A DNA stretch of 64,000 nucleotides from Thamnaconus septentrionalis (GCA_009823395.1 CM020503.1:9080001-9144000), one strand, 5' to 3'; positions 24,817-37,402 are shown, counted from the first letter of the stretch. Program-made: numbers and translations. The notes: generated by a model from the letters alone, not told the origin.

Positions 24817-25203
24817 TTAAAGGTCCAGCGGGTAATATTTGGCTTGATTTATGATTTTTATATTGGTAAAAGCTTAACATATTGCCGATATATGCATTAA
24901 TATACGTGTATAATCACAGTACAATAAATGCAATTTGGTTTGCCATATTTTTAAGGAAGCCTGGTGTGGACAATCCAGGCCGCCTGACCGCGTTTCGTAA
25001 TTAGGGTGACTGCGCGCATCGTCAAATAAACCAACAAAGAAGAAGGTGGACGAGGTGTCCAGGTTTGGGTGCACAGGTCACCTTAGCTTAAAGGCATGCT
25101 CAGGAGGGGGAGGGAGAATGAAAGACGGTGAAATCCAAAATGCAACCACTTGATGTGGCTGTTTCTTCTTCAAACTCTCCAAATATTTCACACTTAACCT
25201 TTC
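24817..25203 (+). mobile_element. non-autonomous TIR element (MITE-like), copy B
   Basis: The copy starts TTAAAGGTCCAGCGGGTAAT and ends CACACTTAACCTTTC. It is collinear with copy A throughout, including GGTGTGGACAATCCAGGC and GTCCAGGTTTGGGTGCACAG. Copies A and B are 1.6 kb apart in the same intron and the same orientation. Confidence 0.75.
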
Positions 25204-28200
25204 AGTCCTGCCCTGTGTGTGTCTACTCTGCCTTTTTATCTCTGTGAACGGGCATTCCAGTGTTTAGTCCGTTGACCTCGGGTGTTTGACAATGACCCTG
25301 TGTTTTGTCTGCCTGCCTTTCACTGGATATACTGCGTATCGACCTGCTCCTGTTTTCTGGGTTGATGAGAATGCCGACTGGAACTTAACCCTCTGCCTCA
25401 ATCCATTCCCTTTTTGCACATGGGTCCTCCTGTTCTGCCGGTCACACCTCCACTCTTAATGTATGCGGCGAGACACATTCGCCATCCGCCTATCTGTCAC
25501 CTGCGATGTGGACCTCACACGGTCCCTCTGATTCACTCAAACGTTCCGCACTTGGTTCCTTGACGTAGACTCGTCCCACAATCTGATAGCTTGCCGCCGC
25601 GTCTGCGACTTTTTATTTCGCACCTGACAAGGTCATCACCGCATGGCGGTGATAGGCTAGTGCCTTGCAAACATCACAGCTGACGTGGTGCGTGTGTGTG
25701 TGACCAGGGGCGCTCGCTGTTTGTGTAAATAAAGCGTCTGGATTTCCATCAGACATGATGAATGCCACGCTGACTCACCAGCACGTGCCATACAGGTCAG
25801 AGGCTGTGGGCCTGTGTGGATGAGCGACAGCCGTACACGCAGCTGTCACCCACGTCGGTGGACCGAATATTTACGTGTGCCGACGCCTCCGATCCATTTC
25901 ACTGAACGATGGCGCAGCCTCTGCGGAGACGGGCCCTTGGCAAGAGCTCCTGCCGCCGGTCGTCACTCCTGTCAAGACTCTGCTCGGAGAACCAGCAGAC
26001 GCCCTAAATTCCTCTCAGCAGCGGCGAGCCAAATGAAAGACCTGCGTAATGGCCGCGGCTCACGCGGGAATCTTCTCGGGCTCTCTGCCCGCTGATAAGG
26101 CTGGATTTACAACACACTCAAAATGAAGTGCTAAACAATGCCAAATGATTACAGTGAAAAGCCTTTATATATATCTGCACCTCGCGATGTCAACAGCCCA
26201 GGGCTTTGAGGTCTCGCTCGGCAGTCCGGGAGATTTGCTGCTCGCGTCCGCCAGTATTAAGACCTCTGCTGCGGGCTTCACGCGGGGCTTCCAGAGTTAA
26301 TAAACAGATATTGTCCTGCATATTCAGGTGACTTAACGCTGCATAGTGGGCCAATAAAGACAGCTGCCATTCAAACTTTCTTCGACCTTGTCTTTTAAAA
26401 ACCATCTACTCAGTATTTCATTTCAAGATAAATTTTGAGATAAATGTTCATCTCAGAAATACTGTTAAATGTTGCATGCGGCCTCACTATCCAGCGCTAG
26501 AGCTGTTTGATCTGTGGTGTCTACTGTTCCTTTTTTTTTCCTAATGGGATGGCAGTCTCAACGCCCACACGGCTGTCTGTTCATTTGACAAATGTTTTCC
26601 TCTGACTCACTTCTTTAAAGGTTGCAGCATTCAATTAGTCTACAGTCCACCTGCCGATGGCACTGTATTACATTATACGTTTTTATTTAAACTGTACTTG
26701 TCTTCATTTTTATTTGATTTATTTTTTTCTTACAATCTCACAGTCTTGCCCGAATGTGACTGTTTGCAAATCTTTAATATTTCAAAGTGCACAGAAATTA
26801 GTCTTAGAGGAAATGCAAGACCTCAGGCTACTGGTAAAACATATATTGGTTACGGAATAAATTTGAAAGTACCTGCATTTATTAAAATAAATCCTGCCTG
26901 CAATAATGAAATAGGTATGAGACAAGAATACTAATTCTGAGGCGTTCAGACAAATTACAGTTAAAAAGGATTTACAGAAAAGATTTACCCGATTAAAAAA
27001 GCTTGTCACTCATGATTATTGCAGTGGTTCAAAGTAAATGTATGCCAACTCTGAATTTCATACAACAAAGAGGAACACATGACCTGGATTAGATATGGCA
27101 ACACTGAGCGGTTTCAGTCCTTGAGGAATTCCTCAACAGCCAAAATACAAAACAAACAACCAAGAAACACCTCATGCTGCATGTGATGTAACTTTTCTTG
27201 ACATGTTTTCACTCTGTATTGCCTGACACTGCTAATCTGAGTGGATCTGCTGGGAGTTTCCAAAGAGATGACTGATGTTAGGCACAAATCAGAAGCTCTG
27301 AGTTTTCAAAAGGACAACGCTTCTAAAGGCAGATAAATAACAGCAGCAGGGGGTGAGGAGTCAGGGTGATGGCGGAAAAAGTTTGCATCTCGAAATGCTT
27401 GAATGCTTTAAAATGAAGAGAACAATACAAGTCACTGGGGCTGAGCCAAGCTACAAAATAGCTAGTTGCTGTTGAAGAATCATTAAAAATTCTACACGTG
27501 AAATTGTAAAACAGATTCAGTCTATGCATGTCACTTATAAATGTGCCTTTTATAACCTTGGATGTCAGCTGCAACACTTTCCAACTATAAATATAGATCA
27601 TGCGTATTATAACTGCACTGGATTCTATAATTCTTTGGGGATGAATAAAGTATCTGTCCATCCATCAGTGCTCAGCTTCCATAAGCACGAGGGGGCACGA
27701 GAGGGACGTGGTTGTAACAAAAGCTGAAAGGCCACAGGATGAGCAGGACTTCAGAGACGGACACGGCATCAGTTTTATCAGTGCTGCCAAGTGACTGACA
27801 AAGTCCCTTAAACATCACGGTGCACAGCGCTGAGCCAGGCGGCAGCAGCGAGGTGGGGATGAAGGTGGCCCTCGGAAACCTCCGGAATGTCCTGCAGTTC
27901 AACCACTCACTTCCCAACTTTTGCCTCCACTTTGGAAACATTGTCTCTGGACTCTTCACCTCATGGATATTCGAGGCAATTCCATAGGTTTCAGGAAGTA
28001 CTCGATAATCCCATTAGGCTGTGTGTAAAGAATATTTAAAAATTTTCTTCAAGTCACACTCAGGGGAATTGAAACTGAGGACACGGAAAAGGCTTTGAAA
28101 TAAATTAACATACTAATGGTTTCATTTAAATAATTTAAAGCTTTACTCTTATCTGTTTTTGGGGTGTGGAGGGAGTGAAAGGTGTCAAGCTGCGGGTCCA

Positions 28201-29394
28201 ATGACTGCATGGAGGCCAGATTCCAACCGAGCCATGATTTGGGAGGGAGAGGTGAGTGGGGGGGGTTTCACCTGTCTGTGGCCATAATACCAAATCAACA
28301 AGATCAGTCGGCACTCCTGATTTCTTGGTTATAGCAGGAATCCAGGGGTGAGCGCTCCATACGCCCTCCCCTCTATATAGAAACCAACTCCCTCCAGCAA
28401 GGAACCATGACGGAAACATAAGGGAGTAATTAAACATGCATGCATTTGGCCTCTCCAATTCTCCAATTCACTCATCTATAATGGGATAGATAGTCAATAC
28501 AACATGACAGAGAGATAAGGCTGTGGGTCAGGATGTGGCGAGCGTCGTCAGGTAAACTCTTATTCCGCCACCTCACCGAAGCGCCCTTCGAAATGGAACA
28601 TTTTCCTCCTCGACATGAAAACAAAGTGTTGCAGAGGGAATAATGTGATGATGACTCATGGTCCCCGTGGCACCATAACACTGTGTGCTTTCGCTAAAAA
28701 GCCACGATAAAGGAAGTGTAAATATTGTTCGGAAACGGCTCGAAAAATAAGAAATTGGTTCAAGCCAAAAAGTCAACATTGGCATTTATGTTCAGTGAAG
28801 CACCAACGGTGACAGGTTTCATTCTTTAAAGGAAGAAAAGCGTCTCACGGTCTTCCTGCATTGCAATTTCACTTAATACACAACCTCACACGCGGGGAAT
28901 AAAATTACCCCGTGATGGGGAAAAGTAAAAAGTTCAGAGAGCAATGAATCGCTGCTGAATGTGGAAAAAGGTTTCCTGAACAGGGAGGAAGTTAAACTGC
29001 TTCTTCTTTTGCACTTCAATCTACAGTAAAGCTCCAGCATGCGGCCATAGACAAACATTGGGAACAGGCAGCTGGCCTGCATAGATTCCTATTCAGCTGG
29101 CCACAGTGGCCAGTAAAGAGCTCAGCTTTCTGTGTTTACAAATGCAGAGACAAATTACGGAGAGGAAACAGAAAGATGCTCTCGCGTTTTCCCCGACCAC
29201 TGCGCAGCTGGATATTTAGACGGCGAGTTTAAAGCCTGAAGGGCCAAGTTTTCCGACGAAGCCATCTTCAATTCAATTAACTCAAACCACCAGCAATGAC
29301 ACACTCCAGTGAATAAACCTGAATGCTACAGCGCGGCTGCCTTGCGCTCGACCCGTTTTTTAAAAAGTGAAAACCAATCACTGCTTTCCTCTCT

Positions 29395-29560
29395 CGAACT
29401 TCGACGCGACATCAACGCTATTTAATCGTCCTCCTCGGCCGTCTCCGCCTCGTAGTGGAGTCGCTCGCTCGTCACTGCCGCACCGGCGCACAAAGGCGGA
29501 CAAAAATAACACGGTCGGTAGCAACAGCGCCGGGTTCGCTCGCCGCACCCTCTTTTGACT
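29395..29560. promoter_or_regulatory. CpG-dense intronic block
   Basis: CG dinucleotides are clustered in segments such as ACTTCGACGCGACATC, GGAGTCGCTCGCTCGTC and CGCCGGGTTCGCTCGCCG, unlike the neighbourhood. The function is unknown and the call rests on composition. Confidence 0.3.
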
Positions 29561-30946
29561 GCCTCACACTGCTGCCATCTGCTCACCGAGACAGTGTCCC
29601 ACTGTGTGAACGTAGCAGGTTAAAGGGAGGCGGATGGGGGACTAGATAGATCTTAACCGCCATCGCTACTCTATAGGAATCTTGTACTGGAGGCAAATAA
29701 AGCTCGGCTCTAATGGAACACCTATTTTTATCCTTCAAAGTCGCAGCCATCTCCTCCGTGCGCAGTCTGCTCCAGTCTAGTGTGGCACTATGAAAGAGGC
29801 AAGACACTCGGTCGTACCGAGATGCTGTTTTCGTGCCTTCTTTTCCTTAAAAAAAACCCCCACCACAATCACCGTGTTCTCATTTTCTTAAAACCGTGCT
29901 TGCTGCGAGGACGGAGCAGGTGACAGACTCCTCCGGCTTTTTGATTCACAAGCAGCAGCAGCAGCAAGACGCGAGGCTCCTTCACGTCAAGCTTTAATGA
30001 ACGTTGGCTTGGAGGAGTTTTTCCTCCTCGCACTTGCAGCCGCTGTCACCCGCCTGTCTACTGCTTCAAGCCTTTGCGACGACTCTCTCGCTAGCTAGAC
30101 ACCTCTTGACTGTAGCACATTTCCAAAACATTAAAAATAACACCCCTGCCTGCTGCGTGGTGTTTGCATAAGGTTCTGGAGTCGGATCAGTGGACATCCA
30201 CCCTGCAAAGATCCGGCGACTAATTTCTGCCCCTTTGTGTTCAGTGGGAGCGTCGTAACTTCTCAGATTATCATCCCCTCACTGGCGCGTCGATGCTTCT
30301 CCTTGTCCAACTCATTGGCATGCAAAGCAGCGTGACTCATTAACTTTGCTCCGCGTGCGTCTGCGTGCCTCCCTGTTGGAGGGGAAAGTCGGCGTGAGCG
30401 GCGGAGATCACTAGCGCTCCTATTTCGATGGAAATATGGGACCTCGGAGGCTCTCCAGCCAACACTCCAACATCACAAGGCAAAATGAGCCTGTTAGGTC
30501 TGTGCAGGGGAGGCCTGTGGGAGCAGGAACACTCTTTGTTGTTCCCTCGGTAAAGCGCTAATATCTCCCTGGTCCCTGCTGTCTCATCAGCGCTAAACTG
30601 CAGCACCCTCAGTCGCCTGCCGCACACGAGAAACCACAGCTGATGGCGTCTGCTCTCTGCAGATTTAAAGATCTAAACGGTAATTAACTAAATGTTTGTT
30701 CTATGAAACGCACTGGAACAAACTCATGTGTGTGTGTGTGTGTGTGTGTGGAGCCTGACATGGTTTGAGTGCTTTTACTTGATGATCAGACTTGGCAACA
30801 GAGAAAACCCAGGCGGGTTGTTCCCTACAGTGAAAAGGTTCCTGCTCTGAAACACCGTGGACCAGCAGAGGTCCAGCGGAGCTCCCACCTCGACCCATAT
30901 TCAAACTCACAACTGTACAAACACTCTGTGGTAAGAAGTCGTTCAC

Positions 30947-31020
30947 CTCAAACTCCTCGGCGATCTTGGGTCCATCCAGGAAGAGCCTGGTGCTGAGACA
31001 GTCCACTGGACCAAAGTTAG
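30947..31020 (-). CDS. pc: pc exon H (residues ~1025-1049)
   Basis: The shortest exon (74 bp, two bases plus 24 codons) has a CTGTGCAG acceptor and a GAG|GTGAAC donor. It reads NFGPVDCLSTRLFLDGPKIA and then EEFE. This is the strand that enters the central allosteric/tetramerisation region just before the linker to the biotinyl domain. The 9.7-kb intron follows. Confidence 0.96.
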
Positions 31021-32846
31021 CTGCACAGACACAAAACAAACAGAACTGTCTACATATCTGATGGTAACTTTTACTTTTTACACACTGAGCAAAGTATTTT
31101 TTTTTTTTTTTTTTTAACTTGGGCTTCGTTAAGAGCAGCAAAACTTTGAAAGAGGGCGACTTGTATAGGTTTTAAATTTGATGGATCACAGATTCCTTGA
31201 TTGAATTTGATTTTCCTGTAAACACTGCATTCAGTCATTAAAAACATCTTCGTTCTCTTCAAGGGTCATCAGGGCAAATTACCTCCTTTACCTATCACAC
31301 ATCTATAATGGAATTCATCTATCACTTCAAACAGTAAAAGCATTTGAGAAAAAGACAGGATAAAAGATTAATGAGGGAAAAAAACACACATACCAACAAG
31401 GTTTGCAGGCATTGCTATACTCTAATAAATTATTACAAAAACAGCCTCTGTCTGTGATCAAACAATTCTTCAGAAAAGAAACCGACCTGTGTCCTGTTAG
31501 TGGTCTCTGAGTAATCCCAACACTGAATTTCATCATCTGATGATGAAATTCAGTGTTGGGATTACTGATGATTCACTTTTAATGAGGTGATTAAATGCAA
31601 AAACACAACACACCTGAACACAAGAGTCTGACGAAACCACCACTAATAAACATGGTTCAATGAATGTTTATGTTTGAACAGTCCTTGTCATCAGGTTGCT
31701 CATATTTTCACAAGCCACCAAGATGACACTGAACAAAAAGGTGACACGACAAGAGAGATTGACATTTTTTGCTACACTGTACCCACCACTGTTGCCAGTT
31801 TTTGTTTCAATAATTTGTTAGAGATGAAGAAATTACCTTCACATCCTTCCACTTAATATCATACTCTCAGTGTCTGCAGTGAGAACGGATTATATTATCC
31901 AGAAAGCTCACCCAAACACAGAATAGCTATACACTATGACCTCTGTGTGGCTCCTCAAACATCGCCACTCATTCTTGTTCATGTCAAATTCTGCCTGCAG
32001 TTCCTCCTGCTGTTTGTTGCTCTCTGTACAACTACCGACTCCTGGATCGGCTGCAGCAGTAGCCGCTGTTGTTTTCCACTGCGGGGTGTGACGGCAACCT
32101 CCCTCCATCTCAAGCATGAGATTGTTTCCAATATCGGCGGCACTGAGCAGTCAAATAACAATGCAACAAAGGTTGCACTTTTAATGAGTGTTCCTGACTT
32201 AAGGTTCGCTGCTAATTTCAAGCCTCAGTAGAAATACAAATGAGAGGAAGCAAAGTGTCGCCAACACTGACGTGCACAATGTAACGTGCCCATTGTGTTG
32301 AGAAAGCAATACGAAGAACACGCACACGCACACACACAGTTTACCCTGATTTTTAAATAACAAGCCGTACAGGATTTTAAGAATATTAAATCACGCAGTG
32401 CTATAATACCTCGGTTACAACTCCACGTCATTCTTGTATTAAAAAAAAACAAACAAACAGCCAGTTAGCAGTTGACATTTATCAAAGAGCGACTAAATGT
32501 TGCAATCTGTGCAACAGAGTGCCGCAGGTTGGTGCTGTTTATTGATCGGCCGTGGCTGCCAACTGTTTCTTTTGTCGTCTTTCCCCTGTTCTTGTTTCTT
32601 GACATGGGAGCCAAATGCTTCCACATGTTTGAGAGAAAACTCAATGAAGTGCGCATGAAACTCGTGGTGCGCACCACAGACAATAAACTACTAGATGTGT
32701 ATAAACAAGCGGAGAGCGTGTACGGACCTGCATGGACCTTCGCTTGTTGCCAGTAGGAGCAACCGGCTCCAAATGTCTCTGTCACCGAGATGTGACAGCC
32801 GAGCGATACAGTGCGGGTGAGTAGCTGGAGCGGCTACTGTACTCAC
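31021..32846 (-). other. pc intron G-H (1.8 kb)
   Basis: The intron contains a 57-bp near-perfect palindrome (31510-31566), a short CA tract at about 32321-32338 and a T-run at 31097-31115. I recognise nothing else. Confidence 0.8.
31510..31566. repeat. 57-bp near-perfect palindrome (27-bp arms, 3-nt loop)
   Basis: The arms read AGTAATCCCAACACTGAATT... and the exact reverse complement, separated by CTG at 31537-31539. The arm end GTGTTGGGATTACT matches the terminal sequence of the TIR element at 34129-34536, so it is probably two fused termini of that family. It lies in the pc intron between exons G and H and would fold as a hairpin in the pre-mRNA. Confidence 0.85.
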
Positions 32847-33021
32847 AGGTGAACTCCTTGAACTCCTGGAAGACTTTGGGGTACATGGCAGCCGACATCA
32901 CATCCTCGGGGGTGATGTCATCGGCGTGCGCAGCTCGAAGCCCCTCCTCCAGGGCCTTGAAGTCCATCGGCGGCAGGGAGGCCCCCGGGCGGCCCTCGAT
33001 GCGGGGGAGGGACTTCAGCAC
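32847..33021 (-). CDS. pc: pc exon G (conserved carboxylase domain, residues ~967-1024)
   Basis: The exon is 175 bp (58 codons plus one base), with a TGTGCAG acceptor and an ACCT|GTGAGT donor. It reads VLKSLPRIEGRPGASLPPMD and later TPEDVMSAAMYPKVFQEFKE, the typical PC motif region before the allosteric linker. The middle (about GLRAAHADD) is the expected variable part. The trailing T makes a serine codon (TCT) with the next exon. Confidence 0.97.
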
Positions 33022-33779
33022 CTGCACAGGTGGGAGAGCAAAGGACTTTAAAACAACTGAGGCAACCTGGAAAAAAATAAGAATGTTTCAGACAAAGGCA
33101 AACAGCAGCAGATTGCGGAAAACTAACCGATGACTTATTTTATTTCCAAGCCAAACAGTTGTTGGTTTTCCAACTGTTTTCTTCCCCCACTAATAACGCA
33201 CCAAAGGGACTCTGCAGCACAATGAGCTGGTATTCCCCTCAGAACTCAATGTCTGGATCAAAGGCGCAGCGAGATAAAACGCCACCGCGACCGAGATGCT
33301 TTCAGTGTGTCTGAGAGGGATGTGGAGCCGGAGATAAACACAGAGAGGACGGGAGACGGAGAAGCACTTGAATCGGGATGGAATGTAAATCTTGACACAA
33401 GTTCTTCCTCCAATTTCCACACAAAAGAGGGCAGCGGCGTGTGGAAATGCAGTGATATCCACTTCAGCCGCCCCGCCATGTCATCCGACGTTCAGCCTCC
33501 CGAAATTCCTCCTTTCCAAGCTGCACCAGCCTGTTACGTGCGACAGCAGCGTTTGCCGCATATGCAACAAATCATCCCTGCTTCTCCAGAGCAACGTCAC
33601 CCACAGACCGACGACAGGGAAGAGGTTAAAAAAAGGATAATTGCAGTGGAAAGCCATCTTACAACTAATGATTTGACATTTTATCGGGCCGGTGCAGTTG
33701 TTGGTATTTGACAGCTGATCTGAAGTGACTAATGATGTCTGGAGAGGAGATTATGTCGAGACACATTTTTTTCCTGTTT

Positions 33780-34110
33780 GCCTTAAGGCGGCCGATTTGG
33801 TTTTCCCCTCAGCAGTTTGTCTCGGGAGTTTCAACCGCACAAGTCGTCACAATGCCCGTTTGTTTTTCGCTCGCGTCGGCTTTGGAGCGGATTTCTTGGG
33901 GAGACGTCGGCGCGCGAGTGTCTCGGTTTATCGCGGCTCCACGCCTCTCAGTGTAATCCTCACCTCCGCGACACAATCAGCGGCCTATTGTCATCTTAAC
34001 GCCGCCTCTGCTCGGCTCGAACGCAGCGCCTTGCGGCGCCTCGTTAAACGTTGCGTTGACATCGCGTCTCCTGCACACATGCCGTCTACGCCTTTTAAAA
34101 AATGTTTGTG
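33780..34110. promoter_or_regulatory. CpG-dense intronic block
   Basis: Many CG dinucleotides (for example TCGCTCGCGTCGGC, GACGTCGGCGCGCGAG and CGCGACACAATC) stand out from the AT-rich surroundings. It could be an unmethylated island, an alternative promoter or an enhancer. The evidence is composition only. Confidence 0.3.
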
Positions 34111-34128
34111 TTGCGACCGCGCAGCAGG

Positions 34129-34536
34129 AGTGTTGGCGTGTAATCTATTACTAAATAATCCATTACTGTAATAAAACTACATTTTAAATAACGGAGTAGT
34201 GTAACGGGATTACTGTGGCAAAACTGGTAATTATATCAAAAGGCACCAGTGCTGTACGTGAGTTTGTTCTGTGAAATGTGCAGTTTGCGTTCAGAGGGCA
34301 AACATTCACTCATGTTAAGAGGACAGAGGCAATATTTGAAAATGCAAAACTTGCACTTTAATAAAGTTCATTTCAAAACTCTGAGCAACAGTTACTTTAT
34401 CTTTTTTAACTAAAGTAATTAGTAATTAGTAATTGATTACTTATGAAACAAAGTAGTCAAATAAGTAATTAGATTACTTTTTGAAGGAGTAATCAGTAAT
34501 CAGATTACATTTATGGAGTAATCCCAACAACACTGG
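34129..34536. mobile_element. TIR element of the CAGTGTTG/GTAAT-rich type
   Basis: The left end reads AGTGTTGGCGTGTAATCTAT. The right end, reverse-complemented, reads CCAGTGTTGTTGGGATTACT. In between lie many AGTAATTAGTAATTAG-type units. This matches a widespread fish MITE-like repeat made of ATTACT/AGTAAT units. No ORF is present, and the class is uncertain. Confidence 0.5.
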
Positions 34537-34537
34537 T

Positions 34538-34567
<30 letters not shown>
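34538..34567 (+). repeat. (CAG)10 trinucleotide repeat
   Basis: Ten CAG units directly after the CACTGG end of the TIR element. In the pc pre-mRNA it reads CTG. Confidence 0.97.
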
Positions 34568-34568
<1 letters not shown>

Positions 34569-37151
34569 CTGCCAGCGTGTGATTCATATCTCCACTTCGT
34601 CATTGTGTACGTCCGTGCACAAGAGCGCCTCGTGGAAATCTCCAGACAAACAGGCCCGGTGCAATGCTGTTAGTCACAGAGCTAACGCTTCAAAGATAGC
34701 TGACTCATATGTGAGTGAAAGTGTGTGTGTGTGTGTGAGTGTGTGAGAGCCAGAGTCACTTCAAAAGATGGTGGAAGCTCACTGGAGTCCCTGCTCATTA
34801 TCAGCGGAGCCTCTGAGGATGTCTTACACATAAACTGCTTGATTATTTAAAGTGCGAGACACAGACTGATGATTCTGTGTGTGTGTGTGTGTGCATGCGC
34901 GCGCGTTAGCGCGAGGGAGACGGTGTGAGAGAGTGTCTGAATTAGCACGTGAGTGACTGAAACCTTCCTCCCTTCAAGGTTATTTGTTCTTTCTGCTTGC
35001 TGCTCGTGAAACCACTGAAAAACACACAAAGCTCTCACGCAAGTCTGGAGCTCTCTGCTCAAGCATGCAAGACGTGCGTGATTCTTCTGCAGGATGATTC
35101 TCATTTCTGTCTCATGTCTGCTGGTCACTATTTCCTTCCAGTTTTTATTTTTTTTGTTGGACCGTGACAGAACAAAGCTGAAGAAACGCCCCAATTGGCA
35201 CGGAGGAATGATGAAACTCTTACCAACTTGCACGCCACTATTCACTGTTAATTGCGCATTGGGGGCAAACAGTGAGACGGAAATAAATGTTATGCGAGAG
35301 CACACCAGGAAATGACAGATTTGTTATTAATTAATGCCACAGAGGTTCCGAGACACGCCACTTGTCACATGACTTCCTGTCTACGAAGCAGAAACAGCAG
35401 GCCGGGGCGCAGACGCAGGTCCACTTCCTTCCATGCGGCAGCGAAAATTCTTATGGGCGAATTGGATTCGCGGAAATGATGGGGTAAAATAAAACAATAT
35501 GCACCACGCAATCCCTCAGAAACTGCTGAAGTAAATCGACGATGCAGGAAATGAGATGGGTGATGAACGCGGCAAAGTTTGGGTAAAGCAATTCGGTGCT
35601 TTATTTACTGCCTTTCATTGGACTTACATGAGGTTGAGGCCAATTACTTAGGTTCAGGCTCTAAAAGCGCAGCGAGATATTCTGGGAGAATTGTAAATGT
35701 AAACACAAGCTTGCTCACAAATATTGGAAGAGGGAGGCGGAATGAGTTGCACCCAAGATGAACTCTGACCGTAACTGAATAAGAGCAGCGGAGAAAATGA
35801 GTTCTTCAGTTGGCCAAGAGAGAAAAAAAAATCGCTTCATGTTTGTGCAAAGACAACAAATGATGGAATGTCTCTCTTGTGCAGAGTAGGATGACTTGGG
35901 GAAGAAAAAAAACTCAGATTGTTTTTCTGGCTGAGATGGGAAGTTCTACAACAGTGTTAATATTTTGACTTTGAACAATGTCGTGCAGGCAAAATTTCCA
36001 GCTACGCTTTGTGTAGTGAAGCAAAGTTGACTGGATGTTTCTGAGTTCCGAGTTGGAATCCAAATTATTATTGGCTCGTACGCTCACCAGCCGAAGAAAA
36101 AGGAAACAAGTTCAGTTGGCAAGCATTTGGACCTTTGCATGTGCTGCAGAAGGACGGCTCCTTCAGCTGGAGGCTCAGACTGAAAATAAAGGGACTCGCA
36201 GCCTGACAGCAGAATGCCCATGGCGGCTGTCTACCTTTTATCCCTTCTTTTTGGGTGATACGGGGAAAACACTAATGAGATTTTGGCAAACACGGATCTA
36301 CAGAAGGTATGCAAGACTGACTGCCAGGGGCGTGGACGTCTGCAGGGCTGCACGGTGAACATCTAATCATCACATTTTCTGAGTGAACACTTGTGTCAGG
36401 AGCCGGGGCAGAGAAAGGGAAGAGAGGATAAAGGCAGAATTAAACTCATAAAGTGTGTCAGGGAATGAGACGAAAGCTACTTGACAGGGCCGGAGAAAAT
36501 GACAATTAGCCATTTAGTACGAGCAGGCTAGAAAACGGTATGGGATAATTAGCTTTTCATCATCATCTACTTCCTCCACATCTCAGGCTGTGAAGAAACT
36601 ATCTTGAATTAATCTGCTGCAGCATAAATAAAAATCAAATTGTGAGTCTCGAGCGCCGCGTGATTGGCAGAATATCTGAACACTTGGGCGTCTTGGGTTG
36701 TTGGTCACGGAACGGCAGCCTTGCATCAGCAGAGTGCGCATGCTGTCAACAGGTTTTTTTTGGGGAGGATGTTACAAATTCTGCCTTTAACCGAGCAACT
36801 CTCCCGAGTAGACTGGAGGCTGTTGGCCCTGACACACTGGAGAGGGAGATTGTCTCCCCCGCGGCTCGCGGTGGACGAGATGAGATGAGAGCGGCCGGGG
36901 TGACGGAAGGAACAAAGGATGAAAGAGGACGGAGCAGCGGCGGCAGCAACATCAAGGTTTGCTTTCAGTGCGAGCGCAAGATCTGCGCGCACGCTGCCTT
37001 AGCCGGGGCTCACTTGCATGTGTGTTAAGAGGCGTAGAAACGGTTGGGTGAGGGGGAAAAAAACACTCTCCACTATCCAGGGTTCATGTGTTGAGTTGCA
37101 TGCAGGCGCAAGGTTTAGTGTTGCCTGTTTGCTTTTTAGCTTGTAAAATAT

Positions 37152-37373
37152 AAAGGTCCAGTGTGTGACATTTTTAAGGAAGCCCAACTAGGAGCAAGAC
37201 GCTTGTTCTATGTACATTCTTATATACATGAGAACTGTTCAAAGGGAAGGGAAGTCAAATTACTTTAATTGTACTGCAACTATACACTTTTGTTAATGTA
37301 TTTTTGGGCAGTATCTTAAGATTTTACCAATATAAAAACCATAAATAAAGTCACATTTTACACACCGGACCTG
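37152..37373 (-). mobile_element. non-autonomous TIR element (MITE-like), copy D, short form
   Basis: Read on the minus strand, this has the same left end (AGGTCCGGTGTGTAAAATGT), the TTTTTATATTGGTAAAAT core and the AGTTGCAGTACAATTAAAG segment seen in copies A-C. It then jumps to a right end, TGTCACACACTGGACCTTTA. The inner part is deleted. Its terminal inverted repeats are the best preserved of the four. It lies 29 bp from the end of pc exon F, on the donor side. Confidence 0.7.
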
Positions 37374-37402
37374 GAAAGCAGTTTTCAGGCAGGCCGACTC
37401 AC

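Larger units (their letters stand above)
21223..30946 (-). other. pc intron H-I (9.7 kb)
   Basis: The intron holds a compound direct/inverted repeat structure (21308-21533), an unassigned protein-like minus-strand frame (21449-21813), an interspersed repeat (22430-22700), MITE copies A and B, a (CTG)21 tract, a (CA)n tract, a CpG-rich block (29400-29560) and a (GT)n tract (about 30727-30750). The fragment 27600-27663 ends in a LINE-like ATGAATAAAGTATCTGTCC tail. I see no pc exon inside. Confidence 0.8.
33022..37402 (-). other. pc intron F-G (4.4 kb)
   Basis: The intron holds a CpG-dense block (33780-34110), a TIR element of the CAGTGTTG type (about 34129-34536), a (CAG)10 tract directly after it, short GT tracts at about 34720-34745 and 34877-34892, and MITE copy D next to exon F. 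I see no additional exon. Confidence 0.8.

Noticed and set aside
33307..33711. 134-codon plus-strand open frame
   Set aside because: It has no recognisable domain, lies antisense in a pc intron and overlaps other frames of similar quality.
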